From contig SUWG01000013.1 of assembly GCA_015061625.1 (NCBI GenBank), forward strand, positions 1 through 64,000: a stretch of 64,000 nucleotides of DNA. The letters are read 5' to 3'. A program made the position numbers and the translations under genes. The notes under the pieces were generated by a model. It ran no database searches. It saw only the letters and a program-made list of their open reading frames with translations, and was not told the DNA's origin. Each line of letters begins with the position of its first letter. Position 1 is the first letter of the stretch. Positions 17,237 through 28,328 of this stretch are shown piece by piece. The DNA comes from Lentisphaerota bacterium (GTDB lineage Bacteria > Verrucomicrobiota > Lentisphaeria > Victivallales > Victivallaceae).

Positions 17237-18190
17237 ATGGAGATTATTGAGCGATTTTATTTTGAACCGGGCTTCTCCCTGCGTGCCGCCGGTACAGGGG
17301 ATGAAGTCCGTTTGCTTGAGCGGTTCAGGAGCATCTTTACTGTCAACACCGTGGCCAGAGAAAACTGGGTGGAGTTATCCGGAGAAAAAGATCAGGTGCA
17401 AAATGCCCTCGATGCTCTGAATGAGTTGCAAACCTTATTCAAACTCCGCGGCAGGGAACTTGACCGGGCGGATGTGGAAACGGTTTTGCGCCGCCAGAGT
17501 GGAGATTCGCTCCGGTCACTGTGGGATGCCAGAGTGAATGTCGCTCCCGGCAGACGGGAGATCATGCCCCGTTCCGCCCGGCAGAAAGCCTATTTGCAGG
17601 CAATGAATAAACACGATGTGGTTTTCGGTATCGGCCCGGCCGGTACCGGTAAAACCTATCTGGCTATGGCGATGGCGGTTTCGCTCTTTTTGCGCGGCGA
17701 AGTTTCCCGGATCATCCTCACCCGTCCGGCCCGTGAATCCGGTGAAAGACTCGGATTTCTCCCCGGCTCACTGGAAGAGAAAGTTTCACCCTATCTGCGG
17801 CCGTTGTACGATGCGCTTTTCGATATGATGCCGCAGGAGGAAGCCGCCGGTCTGATCTCCCGCAACATCATTGAAGTTGCCCCGCTGGCTTTCATGCGCG
17901 GGCGCACGCTCAACAATGCATTCATCATCCTCGATGAAGCGCAGAACACCACTGCCGAACAGATGCTTATGTTCCTTACCCGCATGGGTTTCGGTTCCCG
18001 GTGTGTGATCACCGGCGACCCGACTCAATCCGATCTGCCCAAGCATGAATCTTCCGGACTTGACCGGGCTTTGGATACCCTGAAATCCATCCGGGAGATC
18101 GGTTTCGTATTTTTCACCCCTAAAGATGTAGTTCGTCACTCACTTCTGGAAAAGATCATCACAGCGTACAACCACGATCAGGAGCAGTAA
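17237..18190 (+). CDS. PhoH-family ATPase (YbeZ type)
   Basis: The 317-residue protein has an N-terminal KH-like segment (1-80) and a P-loop ATPase with Walker A GPAGTGKT (133-140), ILDEAQNTT and the GDPTQSDLP motif. YbeZ works with the endoribonuclease YbeY in rRNA maturation. Here it is followed by a pgpH-like gene and ybeY, the conserved bacterial order. Six bp separate it from the next start. Confidence 0.95.
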   Translation: MEIIERFYFEPGFSLRAAGTGDEVRLLERFRSIFTVNTVARENWVELSGEKDQVQNALDALNELQTLFKLRGRELDRADVETVLRRQSGDSLRSLWDARVNVAPGRREIMPRSARQKAYLQAMNKHDVVFGIGPAGTGKTYLAMAMAVSLFLRGEVSRIILTRPARESGERLGFLPGSLEEKVSPYLRPLYDALFDMMPQEEAAGLISRNIIEVAPLAFMRGRTLNNAFIILDEAQNTTAEQMLMFLTRMGFGSRCVITGDPTQSDLPKHESSGLDRALDTLKSIREIGFVFFTPKDVVRHSLLEKIITAYNHDQEQ

Positions 18191-18196
18191 ACGGTT

Positions 18197-20410
18197 ATGG
18201 ATTGGAAAAAATTGATCCCTTTCGGCCGCCGCAACCGGGGCGGCAAATCATTGATCGACCGTGAATATATCGAGGAAAGTCTGGAAGCCTCACCGGTGCC
18301 GGTCGTCATGGTCATCATCCTGCTCTGGGCGGTCTCCTCGGTTCTGCTGCTGCTGTCGGAGAACCGCCAGCGGGATCTGACCGTCTGGCAGGGCAATCAG
18401 CGTGCGCCATTCTCGGTGTGGGCGAGAACCAACTTTTCCTATGAAGACACCACGGCAACAGAAGCGTTGCGCGATCAGGCCAGAGCCGGAGAACCATTGT
18501 TTTTCAAGGTGGATGAAAAAATTTGCGAAGGACTCAGATCCGCTCTGCGCAACTATTTCGACAACGACTTCAACCGCAAATACGGTGTATCTCTTCAAAC
18601 CGATCATGATCAATTACTGAAAGATATCGACGTCATCCTCTATCACGGCATCTTCAGTGACAGCGATTTTGCCGGATTGCCGGAGGATAAACCGGTGCGG
18701 ATCATAACTCCGAATGAAACGTTTTATGCCGTCGCTCACGACGCCCGGAGCAGTGCCAAAAATTTGATCGATCTGCTGAATCTGCCGAATCTGCCGCCCC
18801 ATATCGCCGAATCGGCAGTCAACGATATCCAGACTCTGCTTGCCGGGGGCAATCTGATCTTTGATCAAAAAGCCACCGATGCCGCCGCCGTTGCCGCAGC
18901 CGCCAAAGTGCCGCCGGTGATAAAAGAACGCAAACGCGGCGAATTGCTGATCGAAAGACATCAGGCCATCACCAGAGAAGTGGTCGATATGTTTGAGGCG
19001 GAAAAAGCGGCTCTGCCCAGCGGCTACGGATTGGTTCTTTTGGGCAATCAGTTGATTTTGAGTTGTCTGCTGCTGATGCTGGCACTCTTTTTCCTCTACC
19101 GGGTCTATCCTAAAATTTTCAAAACTCCGCGCCGTTTTGCCACCGGCGGATTTGCGATCATTCTGGGGTTGCTTGCCAATTTCGGAGCATTTCAACTTTT
19201 CTTCTACTTTTTCCGTCACGGTATCGTCAGCAATTATGAATTGATGCTTTTCATGATCCCGATACCTTTCGGTGCGGCTCTGCTTACGGCTCTGCTGGGC
19301 AACCGGACAACGATTTTTGCCGGTTTTCTGGTCGCTTCCATTTCAGCATTGATGATCCTGCCTGACCGTTCATTTGAATTGGCTATCCGCTGGTTCGCCA
19401 TTGCGGCCCTGACAGCTCTGATCACCCGGAATTTGAATAACTACCGCAGTTTTTTCATCCGGACATTTTTCTGCGGTGCGCTGTTGACGACCATCATCAA
19501 TATCGACATTCTTTATTCCTTCTACAACCGGCCGGAAATTCTGAAATTCATTCTGATAACCGTGCTGGCCAACAGTTTTATCTGCGCCATGACTGCGTTG
19601 CTGGCGGTTTTCGCCTTTGAATTGATCTTCAATACCGATACATCCATGTCGCTGATGGTGTTGAGCGACTACAACCACCCGCTGCTGGAAAAACTCAAAC
19701 GGGAAGCACCCGGAACCATGTTCCACAGTATGACCGTTGCCACTCTGGCCGAAGATGCCGCGCGGGCGATCAAAGCCAATCCCATCCGCGCCAAAGCCGG
19801 AGCGTTATTCCACGACATCGGTAAACTTTCCATGCCGCAATACTTTGTGGAAAATAATGTGGACAGCCCCAAAGAACACATGAAAATGCCTCCCCAGCGC
19901 AGTTGCGGCATCATCCGCGGTCACGTCAAAGAGGGGTTGAATCTCGCCAGAGAATACCGCCTTTGCAGTTTCGTCCGGGAAGCGATCGTCACTCATCACG
20001 GCGACGACCTGATCTCATTTTTCTACCGCAGAGCGTTGGAAAACAGCAACGGCGACAATCTGCCGGTGATCGAAGCCCAATTCCGCTACGACGGCGAACC
20101 GCCGGTGAATAAGGAATTGACCATCATCTCGCTGGCTGATGCCTGCGAAGCGGCCAGCCGTTCGCTGAATAAGCCGACTCCGGCCAAACTTGAAACGCTG
20201 GTCAATGATATTTTCATCGGCAGATTGCGCGGCGGACAACTGCGCAATTCCGAATTGACCACCAATGAACTGGATATCGTCCGTGAATGTTTCATCGCCG
20301 ACCTGATCAGTTTCCATCACGGCCGGATCGCTTACCAAAAGGAGAATTCTGATGATCCAACTGCATTGCCGCTGGAAGAACAATCTGCTTCCGGCTCCGA
20401 AAAAAAGTGA
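18197..20410 (+). CDS. 7TM-HD membrane phosphohydrolase (PgpH-like)
   Basis: The 737-residue protein has one N-terminal membrane helix (about 35-55) and an extracytoplasmic 7TMR-HDED domain to about residue 270. Seven membrane helices follow (about 275-480), then a cytoplasmic HD domain. The HD domain shows MFHSMTVA, ALFHDIGKLSMP and THHGDD metal-site residues. Characterised relatives degrade c-di-AMP. I saw no diadenylate cyclase gene in this window, so the substrate is inferred. It overlaps ybeY by 59 bp. Confidence 0.92.
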   Translation: MDWKKLIPFGRRNRGGKSLIDREYIEESLEASPVPVVMVIILLWAVSSVLLLLSENRQRDLTVWQGNQRAPFSVWARTNFSYEDTTATEALRDQARAGEPLFFKVDEKICEGLRSALRNYFDNDFNRKYGVSLQTDHDQLLKDIDVILYHGIFSDSDFAGLPEDKPVRIITPNETFYAVAHDARSSAKNLIDLLNLPNLPPHIAESAVNDIQTLLAGGNLIFDQKATDAAAVAAAAKVPPVIKERKRGELLIERHQAITREVVDMFEAEKAALPSGYGLVLLGNQLILSCLLLMLALFFLYRVYPKIFKTPRRFATGGFAIILGLLANFGAFQLFFYFFRHGIVSNYELMLFMIPIPFGAALLTALLGNRTTIFAGFLVASISALMILPDRSFELAIRWFAIAALTALITRNLNNYRSFFIRTFFCGALLTTIINIDILYSFYNRPEILKFILITVLANSFICAMTALLAVFAFELIFNTDTSMSLMVLSDYNHPLLEKLKREAPGTMFHSMTVATLAEDAARAIKANPIRAKAGALFHDIGKLSMPQYFVENNVDSPKEHMKMPPQRSCGIIRGHVKEGLNLAREYRLCSFVREAIVTHHGDDLISFFYRRALENSNGDNLPVIEAQFRYDGEPPVNKELTIISLADACEAASRSLNKPTPAKLETLVNDIFIGRLRGGQLRNSELTTNELDIVRECFIADLISFHHGRIAYQKENSDDPTALPLEEQSASGSEKK

Positions 20411-20837
20411 ATTGCGCCGCTTCGCCCATGAAGCCGCCATCGCCGCCGGATTGCCCGTCGAACCGGTATGGGATCTGAATCTGCTCTTTGTCAATGACCG
20501 CAGTATGGCTGTTTACAATGCGGAACTGGTCGGCCATGAAGGCACGACCGATGTTATAACTTTTTCCTACTTTGACGGTTGCGACACTTATGAAGCCGAA
20601 GACACCATGATCGAATTGATCATCAATCCCGATGCCGCTTTGCGTGAGGGAAAGAAACGGAAAACCGGTTACGCTTACGAAATGGCACTCTATCTCGTTC
20701 ACGGTCTGCTCCACAGTGCCGGGGAGGATGATCTTTCCCCCGGTCCCCGCCGGAGAATGCGCCGCCGGGAAAAGGAGTGTCTGGCGATCCTGAAAGAGAA
20801 GTTCGACTTTGAATGTCTCTTTTCACTTGAAAGGTAA
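20352..20837 (+). CDS. ybeY: Endoribonuclease YbeY
   Basis: YbeY is a metal-dependent RNase of 16S rRNA 3'-end maturation. The 161-residue protein has the family motif as HGLLHSAGEDD: His117 and His121 are kept, but the third metal ligand, usually His, is Asp127. Asp is found here in some other phyla, so the protein is probably active. The start lies inside the end of the pgpH-like gene and is supported by AAGGAG 10 nt upstream. Confidence 0.9.
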   Translation: MIQLHCRWKNNLLPAPKKSELRRFAHEAAIAAGLPVEPVWDLNLLFVNDRSMAVYNAELVGHEGTTDVITFSYFDGCDTYEAEDTMIELIINPDAALREGKKRKTGYAYEMALYLVHGLLHSAGEDDLSPGPRRRMRRREKECLAILKEKFDFECLFSLER

Positions 20838-20855
20838 ATGAAGCGGCACTATATT
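20827..20855 (+). promoter_or_regulatory. Promoter of the BamE-like lipoprotein gene
   Basis: TTGAAA, 17 bp, TATATT, beginning inside the last codons of ybeY and ending 39 nt before the start at 20895. It is identical in both boxes to the promoters at 22404, 39615 and 53499. Confidence 0.75.
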
Positions 20856-20894
20856 ATCAAAGCACATAATTATAATACATTCAGGAGAAAGATC

Positions 20895-21269
20895 ATGAAA
20901 CGTTTTTGCTTATTCGCCCTGCTTGCCCTGGTGTTCTGCACCGGCTGTGAATCGCTCAATCCCTACAAAGTCGCCGAAAGAAATATCAATAATGCCAAAC
21001 AACTCCGGGTCGGCATGACCAAAGCCGAAGTATTGGAGATCATGGGCGAACCATTGACGGAAGAAAGTTTCAATAAACCCGATCTCTGGTACTACTATTT
21101 CGACTGCAACTGGCTCGACGGCCTGATCACCGAGGAAGAGTGCTTCCCGCTGGTTTTCAAAGATGATAAACTTATCGGCTGGGGCAACCGTTTCTATGCC
21201 AACTGGCGTCTGGAAAACCGTGACCGCATCCCGCAAGTCGAAATTCCCACCACCGGCGACGGAGAATAA
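20895..21269 (+). CDS. BamE/SmpA-like small lipoprotein
   Basis: The 124-residue protein has a lipobox FCTGC (Cys18). After it comes LRVGMTKAEVLEIMGEP, the signature of the SmpA/OmlA (BamE) or DUF3192 fold. These small periplasmic lipoproteins often aid outer-membrane protein assembly, but the motif alone does not prove a BAM role. ATG 20895 is selected by AGGAG 9 nt upstream. The next gene starts 3 bp after its stop. Confidence 0.75.
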   Translation: MKRFCLFALLALVFCTGCESLNPYKVAERNINNAKQLRVGMTKAEVLEIMGEPLTEESFNKPDLWYYYFDCNWLDGLITEEECFPLVFKDDKLIGWGNRFYANWRLENRDRIPQVEIPTTGDGE

Positions 21270-21272
21270 GTC

Positions 21273-22415
21273 ATGCACAAAATCAAACTTCTGCTCCTTA
21301 CCCTGCTTTTGCTGATTTCAGCGGTTTGCCTTTATGCCGATCCGCTCAAGACCGGCAGTCAGGTAACAGTTCTGCCCTCGCCGCTTTATCTGGATGATTC
21401 CAACAAGACTCTCGCCGAATTTCTCGGTGAAAAATATGTCGTCTTATTCATCTGGGAAATGAATAATGCCGCCCTCACCGAATTTTATTCCGCCGCCAAC
21501 CTCGCCATCCGCAACCGTGATGTCGCCAATTTCATCGGCATCGGTATCGGCCCGCATGACCAGCTTAAACGCTTCCCCGGCGCAGTTCGCCTCGGATTCC
21601 CGGTGAATTCCGACCACCGGGGAGCCGCCAAAGCCCTCTTTCAGCGTCCCGGCGACCCCATGCCGCTGGCCGTGCTGCTCGACAAAAACGGCGTATTGCT
21701 CTGGCGCGGCCGGCTGCAGAATCTGCAAGCCATTATCAACAGTTGCAAAGAGGGGAAATTCGATCTTCAGGAACAGATCCGTCTGGAAGATTTTTCCGCC
21801 GCAGTCAATGCCGCCATCAGCGAAAACAAATTCGAAGATGCCCTCAACCTGCTGGCCGCTGAATATGCCAATCATCCGAACAATATCGATTTGCTCCAGA
21901 TGCAAATGGCCATGCTGCTCCGCCTCGACCGCCGGGATGACGCTTTTGCCTTGCTTCATCAGGCCCAACAGCGTGCCGGTGACGACTACCGCTATTTTGA
22001 GATCGAATACAAACTTATCGGCGAACTCAACCTCACTGACAATCTACCGGACTTTTTCAGCCGGGTAAAGACCGTATTCGCCAAAAAACCCAATATCCTG
22101 ATCGCATTCGCCCTTGCTGAATGTCAGTTGCCGCCGGAAAAACTCAATTTGACCTTCGTTCTCGATCTCGCCGCCGCCGGTTGGCAGAGCGGGGAATTCG
22201 TCTCCCCCGAACACCGCGGATTGTACGCGCTGGATTACGCCAGTATTCTCCACTCCATCGGCAGAAACGATCTGGCCATAATCATCATCACCCAGGCCTG
22301 CGAAGACCTCAAAGACAATGCCACCCAACTGCCCAGAGCCCAGGCCGCATTGACTTATTATACAAAAATGAACGAGATCGCACCGACAGTCACCCTGCCG
22401 GACTTGAAAAAATAG
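21273..22415 (+). CDS. Exported thioredoxin-fold protein with TPR-like C-terminal half (paralogue)
   Basis: The 380-residue protein has a signal peptide (LLLLTLLLLISAVCLYA) and the same plan and length as the product of 1445-2587. Shared features are a thioredoxin-like domain with VVLFIWEMNNAALTEF, the late segment VLLDKNGVLLWRGRL and a helical half with TPR spacing. The position of a CXXC active site is MNNA, so disulfide chemistry is not expected. Both copies precede an RNA-related gene (mnmE, pnp), which may be chance. It is cotranscribed with the BamE-like gene. Confidence 0.75.
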   Translation: MHKIKLLLLTLLLLISAVCLYADPLKTGSQVTVLPSPLYLDDSNKTLAEFLGEKYVVLFIWEMNNAALTEFYSAANLAIRNRDVANFIGIGIGPHDQLKRFPGAVRLGFPVNSDHRGAAKALFQRPGDPMPLAVLLDKNGVLLWRGRLQNLQAIINSCKEGKFDLQEQIRLEDFSAAVNAAISENKFEDALNLLAAEYANHPNNIDLLQMQMAMLLRLDRRDDAFALLHQAQQRAGDDYRYFEIEYKLIGELNLTDNLPDFFSRVKTVFAKKPNILIAFALAECQLPPEKLNLTFVLDLAAAGWQSGEFVSPEHRGLYALDYASILHSIGRNDLAIIIITQACEDLKDNATQLPRAQAALTYYTKMNEIAPTVTLPDLKK

Positions 22416-22432
22416 GATTCCGGAACTATATT
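22404..22432 (+). promoter_or_regulatory. Promoter of pnp
   Basis: TTGAAA, 17 bp, TATATT; the -35 box lies in the last codons of the upstream gene. The leader to pnp is about 240 nt and holds a small hairpin GGCAAT/ATTGCC with a T-rich tail (22440-22465). That hairpin could attenuate, or end the upstream transcript. No gene is seen in 22416-22676, and rpsO, the common neighbour of pnp, is absent. Confidence 0.7.
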
Positions 22433-22676
22433 ATATTGAGGCAATTTACGGATATTGCCTTATTGTGTCTGTTTTCAAGGCAGAGTTGAGAAGCGGTTTA
22501 CTCCGGAAATATCCGTTTTTCAGTGCGTGGAATTCGTTCGGTTTCACCTTCTGTGCCAGTTTTGCGGCAGGGGATGTGACACCGGGATTCCGCCGGCTGA
22601 ACCGGAATTTTTATGGAAGCATCCCGCTTCAACCCTCTGCAAAACCCAAACTTCATAAAAAAAAGGATTTTGTATC

Positions 22677-24791
<2,115 letters not shown>

Positions 24792-24825
24792 GTTACTTTT
24801 CTTTTTCCGAAAAAAGAAAAGTAAC
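24792..24825. repeat. Stop-abutting 34-bp hairpin, copy 1
   Basis: GTTACTTTTCTTTTT and AAAAAGAAAAGTAAC form a perfect stem around CCGA. It begins at the base after the pnp stop codon. Other copies are at 55310-55343, 56735-56770 and, as a right half only, 55567-55588; all are followed on the gene strand by CAAAAGAAAAAC or CAAAAGAAAAAC with one change. Confidence 0.9.
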
Positions 24826-24902
24826 CAAAAGAAAAACGAGGTGTCGCGGCACTCCGTTGTCGTGCCTTGATCGACGCTTTTTGAAAAAAAGCTTTGCAAA
24901 AA

Positions 24903-24936
24903 CTCAGTGGAGTAACACCCACTGGGTTTTTCTTTT
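24903..24936 (+). terminator. Intrinsic terminator within island B
   Basis: CTCAGTGG (24903-24910) pairs with CCACTGGG (24919-24926) and is followed by TTTTTCTTTT. It would stop transcripts leaving pnp. The equivalent site in the 55310 island is the terminator at 55600. Confidence 0.7.
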
Positions 24937-25851
24937 GCGAGGTGTCGCACCGTTGCGTTGCAACGGTTTGATCGGACGGGCGGTTGACACCGCCCTTGAC
25001 AGGGGGCGTTGCCCCCCGTACCCCCCCCCGGTAGATTTTTGCAGTCTGCCGGGGTTTTGTTTGTTTCGGCTCAACGGTAACTAACGGTAACTAACGATAA
25101 TTAACGGATAGCCGGAAGGGGCATTTCCCGGCTGGCGTTGCTCCGTACTTATCCGTACAACTCCGTACCTATCCGTACCGGGCGCATATCGAGCGCAAGC
25201 GAGCCGCACAAGGTCGTATTTGTCACGGGAAACCGCGCAGACCGCAGTCGAATGCACTTTTACTTTGCATTGTGAGGCAAGGTCGAAGCCAAGTCAAGGC
25301 GGCAACGAGGGAGTGTACGACCGTACTCGACCGAGTTGACGACCGCTGACTTGGCAAGAGATTGCCCACAAGGTAAAGTAAAAGCCGAACAACAATAGTT
25401 GCGAGGATGAGCAAGCGGGCGAGCAATAGCCGGCATGTGCAGTGGAAAGGCCGCCCAGGCGAGCCGTAAGGCGAAGCCGCTTGACGACCGGCAAAGCCGG
25501 TCTGGCGGCCGCCCCACGGAATCGACGGCGTTACTTTAGTAGGGGAATTCACGCCCGGAGCAACTTTTTGTCACGGGAAATGCACCGCAAAAGGTAGGGA
25601 GTTTGAGGGGAGGAAAAGGCGTTAGCGTTTGCCTCCCCTCAAGCGCACAGGAGCCAATAAACGCTCCACCGGATAATCACCGGCAACACACCAAGAGCAG
25701 AGCAGGTCAGCGGCTCGCTTGCGCTCGATATCCGCTTGGTACGGATAAGTACGGATAAGTACGGATAAGTACGGAGCAACGCAAGCCGGGGAATGCCCCT
25801 GCCAGCTATCCGTTTGTTACCGTTTGTTACCGTTTGTTACCGTTGAGCCGA

Positions 25852-25890
25852 AACAAACAAAACCCCGGCAGACTGCATGATCTGCCGGGG
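25852..25890 (-). terminator. Intrinsic terminator of purT
   Basis: On the minus strand CCCCGGCAGA and TCTGCCGGGG form a 10-bp stem, followed by TTTTGTTTGTTT, 25 bp after the purT stop. Half of this terminator, TCTGCCGGGGTTTTG, is reused as a module at about 4511 and 25045. Confidence 0.85.
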
Positions 25891-25915
25891 TGTAACAAAC
25901 CCATTAAGGGAACCT

Positions 25916-27097
25916 TTAAAGTTCGGTGGTAAGTTTCTTTGCCATGCGCTCGACTTTGGCGAGGGCTTCATCCACGCTGTTGTCACGGGCGAGCAACACG
26001 CCGAGGCGGCGATGGCCGCGCAATTCACCTTTACCGAAAATGCGCATGGAAGTATCCGGTTCAGCCAAAACTTCGCTCAAATTGCCGAAACTGACCGCAT
26101 CGGAATTACCGGCGACTTTGATCGCTTTGCTGGCACTGGGGCCGTGGAAAGCGATATTGGGGATCGGCAGACCGAGAATGGCTCTGGCGTGCAGATCGAA
26201 TTCGGAAAGATCCTGGGAGATCATAGTGACCATACCGGTATCGTGGGGTCGGGGGCTGACTTCGCTGAAAATGACCTCGTCACCACAGATAAAAAGTTCC
26301 ACGCCGAAAATACCTCTGCCGCCGAGAGCATCGGTGATTTTTTTGGCGATATCGCGGGCTTTGGCGATGGCGATATCGCTCATTTTCTGCGGCTGCCATG
26401 ATTCCTGATAGTCGCCATCGACCTGATGATGACCGACAGGTTCAAGGAAACTGGTTCCGCCGACGTGCCGGACGGTGAGCAAAGTGATTTCGAAGTCGAA
26501 TTTGACGAAACCTTCAACGATGACTTTACCGGCACCGGCGCGGCCGCCTTTCTGTGATTCTTCCCATGCCGCATCGATCTGATCGGCGGTTTTGATGGTG
26601 CTTTGTCCGTGACCGGAACTGCTCATGATCGGTTTGACCACACAGGGCAGACCGATTTCTTTGATTGCCGCATCGAATTCTTCCCGGTTGGCGGCGAAAC
26701 GGTATTTGCTGGTGGGAATGCCGAGTTCTTCGGCGGCCAGACGGCGGATACCTTCCCGGTTCATGGTCAGCTGGGCGGCTTTGGCGGTGGGGATGACGGT
26801 GTAGCCTTCGCTCTCAAGTTTCACCAGTTCAGCCGTGGCGATCGCCTCGACTTCGGGGACGATATAATCGGGTTTTTCTTTTTCGATGACTTCACGCAGA
26901 GCGGCACCGTCGAGCATATTGACGGTGTAAGAGCGGTGGGCGACTTGCATCGCCGGAGCGTTGTTGTAGCGGTCAACGGCGACGACTTCCACGCCGAGCC
27001 GCTGCATGGCGATCGCCACTTCCTTACCCAACTCTCCTGAACCGCAAAGCAGAATTTTCGTTGCGCTTTTGGTCAATGCTGTACCGAGTTTTGCCAT
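25916..27097 (-). CDS. purT: Formate-dependent phosphoribosylglycinamide formyltransferase 2
   Basis: PurT makes formyl-GAR in purine synthesis using formate and ATP, an option that suits a fermenting anaerobe. The 393-residue ATP-grasp protein has [20 protein letters not shown] at the N terminus, the ATP-grasp loop SSGHGQS, and metal ligands in [24 protein letters not shown]. It is the last gene of a reverse operon of zinc ribbon, hpt, LOG and purT, all with small gaps. Confidence 0.96.
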   Translation of the reverse strand: MAKLGTALTKSATKILLCGSGELGKEVAIAMQRLGVEVVAVDRYNNAPAMQVAHRSYTVNMLDGAALREVIEKEKPDYIVPEVEAIATAELVKLESEGYTVIPTAKAAQLTMNREGIRRLAAEELGIPTSKYRFAANREEFDAAIKEIGLPCVVKPIMSSSGHGQSTIKTADQIDAAWEESQKGGRAGAGKVIVEGFVKFDFEITLLTVRHVGGTSFLEPVGHHQVDGDYQESWQPQKMSDIAIAKARDIAKKITDALGGRGIFGVELFICGDEVIFSEVSPRPHDTGMVTMISQDLSEFDLHARAILGLPIPNIAFHGPSASKAIKVAGNSDAVSFGNLSEVLAEPDTSMRIFGKGELRGHRRLGVLLARDNSVDEALAKVERMAKKLTTEL

Positions 27098-27117
27098 AAT
27101 TTTACCCTTTCTTTAAA

Positions 27118-27810
27118 TTATTCCTGATGATTGTTTATCACTGAACTTCTTTTGCCGTAACGGTGACACTCTTTGAGATATTCCACCGCTTCTTCTGCGG
27201 AATCGACCACCTCGATCAACTCCATATCTTCAGCGGAAATCATTCCGTCTGCCAACATCGTATTTTTGAACCACCGGATCAGACCGCCCCAGAATTTGCG
27301 GTTGACAAAAATGATCGGGATGAGGTTGATTTTTCCGGTCTGCACCATCGTCAGAACTTCGGATAACTCATCCAGAGTGCCGAAACCGCCGGGATAAACG
27401 ATGACCGCCGTGGAGTATTTGAGAAACGACACTTTGCGGACGAAAAAGTAGTTGAAACTTATGGAAGTCGTCTGATACGGGTTGGGAGTCTGTTCAAAAG
27501 GCAGTTCGATATTCAGACCGATGGAAACGCCGCCTTTTTCATAGGCACCGCGGGCGGCGGCTTCCATCACGCCGGGGCCGCCGCCGGTGATTACGCCGTA
27601 ACCGGCTTCGGCCAGACGGTTGCCCAACTCTCTGGCAGAGGTGTAAACCGGGTCATCCGGAGCGGTGCGGGCCGAACCGAAAACAGACACGAGCATTCTC
27701 GGTTTGTTGCGCATGGTTTCAAATGATTCCACGAATTCAGACATGATACGCATGACACGCCACGAATCCATGGGCATAAAATCGATTTGCTGATTGCTGT
27801 AATCTTTCAT
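27118..27810 (-). CDS. LOG family protein (TIGR00730-like)
   Basis: The 230-residue Rossmann-fold protein has the LOG motifs GGGPGVMEAAARGA and PGGFGTLDELSEVLT. Relatives are cytokinin-activating phosphoribohydrolases that split a nucleotide 5'-monophosphate into base and ribose phosphate; in bacteria the substrate is often AMP-like. ATG 27810 is preferred over GTG 27825 because GAGGAG lies 8 nt upstream. Position between hpt and purT supports a nucleotide role. It is often mis-named lysine decarboxylase. Confidence 0.9.
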   Translation of the reverse strand: MKDYSNQQIDFMPMDSWRVMRIMSEFVESFETMRNKPRMLVSVFGSARTAPDDPVYTSARELGNRLAEAGYGVITGGGPGVMEAAARGAYEKGGVSIGLNIELPFEQTPNPYQTTSISFNYFFVRKVSFLKYSTAVIVYPGGFGTLDELSEVLTMVQTGKINLIPIIFVNRKFWGGLIRWFKNTMLADGMISAEDMELIEVVDSAEEAVEYLKECHRYGKRSSVINNHQE

Positions 27811-27821
27811 AAGCAAACTCC

Positions 27822-28328
27822 TCACTCAATTACTCCGATACACGGCACATTGCGGTAGAACTCCTCGGAATCCAAGCCGAAACCGACCAGATAGAGATCC
27901 GGCGCATCGAAACATGACCAATCCGGCTGACACGCCCTGCCCGGCACCTGTTTATTGACCAAAACAGCGGCTTTCACACTGTTTGCCCCGGCTTGTTTCA
28001 GAAGAGACTGACATTTTTTCACGGTTTCACCGCTGTCGAAAACATCATCGACCAGCAGCACATCACGACCGTTTACCGGCAGTTTGAGTGTGGCGGTCAC
28101 TTTGACTTCATCACAACGGCAGTCGTGGATATAACTGGAAGCGCGCATAGAATCGAACCACAGCGGCAAATCGATCTCTCTTGCCAGATCACTGCCGAAA
28201 AATGCCCCGCCATTCATCAAAACGATGACCGTCAGCGGTTTTCCACGGTAATATTCAGTCAACTCCCGCCCCAGAACGGCGATTTTTTCAGCGATTTGCC
28301 TGCGCCCCACAAACTCCTTTATATTCAT
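27822..28328 (-). CDS. hpt: Hypoxanthine phosphoribosyltransferase
   Basis: The 168-residue type I PRTase salvages hypoxanthine or guanine with PRPP. The PRPP loop is VLLVDDVFDSGET (about residues 90-102), and the base-end segment DLYLVGFGLDSEEFYRN is typical of Hpt. Its ATG overlaps the zinc-ribbon stop as ATGA. Confidence 0.95.
   Translation of the reverse strand: MNIKEFVGRRQIAEKIAVLGRELTEYYRGKPLTVIVLMNGGAFFGSDLAREIDLPLWFDSMRASSYIHDCRCDEVKVTATLKLPVNGRDVLLVDDVFDSGETVKKCQSLLKQAGANSVKAAVLVNKQVPGRACQPDWSCFDAPDLYLVGFGLDSEEFYRNVPCIGVIE

Larger units (their letters stand above)
24792..25851. repeat. Repeat island B between pnp and purT
   Basis: No credible gene lies in this 1.06 kb. In order: the stop-abutting hairpin (24792-24825); CAAAAGAAAAACG; GTCGC-stem-TTGATCG hairpin copy 1 (24848-24866); an intrinsic terminator (24903-24936); copy 2 (24949-24967); and a GGGCGGT-TGAC-ACCGCCC hairpin (24978-24995). 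Then CGGTAACTAA 10-mers (about 25072-25105), CCGTAC 10-mers (25141-25180), an inverted copy of 4752-4818 (25215-25276) and a two-stem module (25288-25355) follow. Last come an inverted copy of 4710-4740 (25622-25662), TACGGATAAG 10-mers (25739-25770) and GTTACCGTTT 10-mers (25813-25845). Confidence 0.85.

Noticed and set aside
25260-25517. Structured region as RNase P, tmRNA or SRP RNA
   Set aside because: None of the conserved cores of those RNAs was found; the same sequence occurs in several islands, which a single-copy RNA gene would not.
24792-25915. Possible integron cassettes or attC sites in island B
   Set aside because: No integrase and no attC core (GTTRRRY) pairing pattern was seen, and there are no cassette genes; the hairpins have different conserved flanks.
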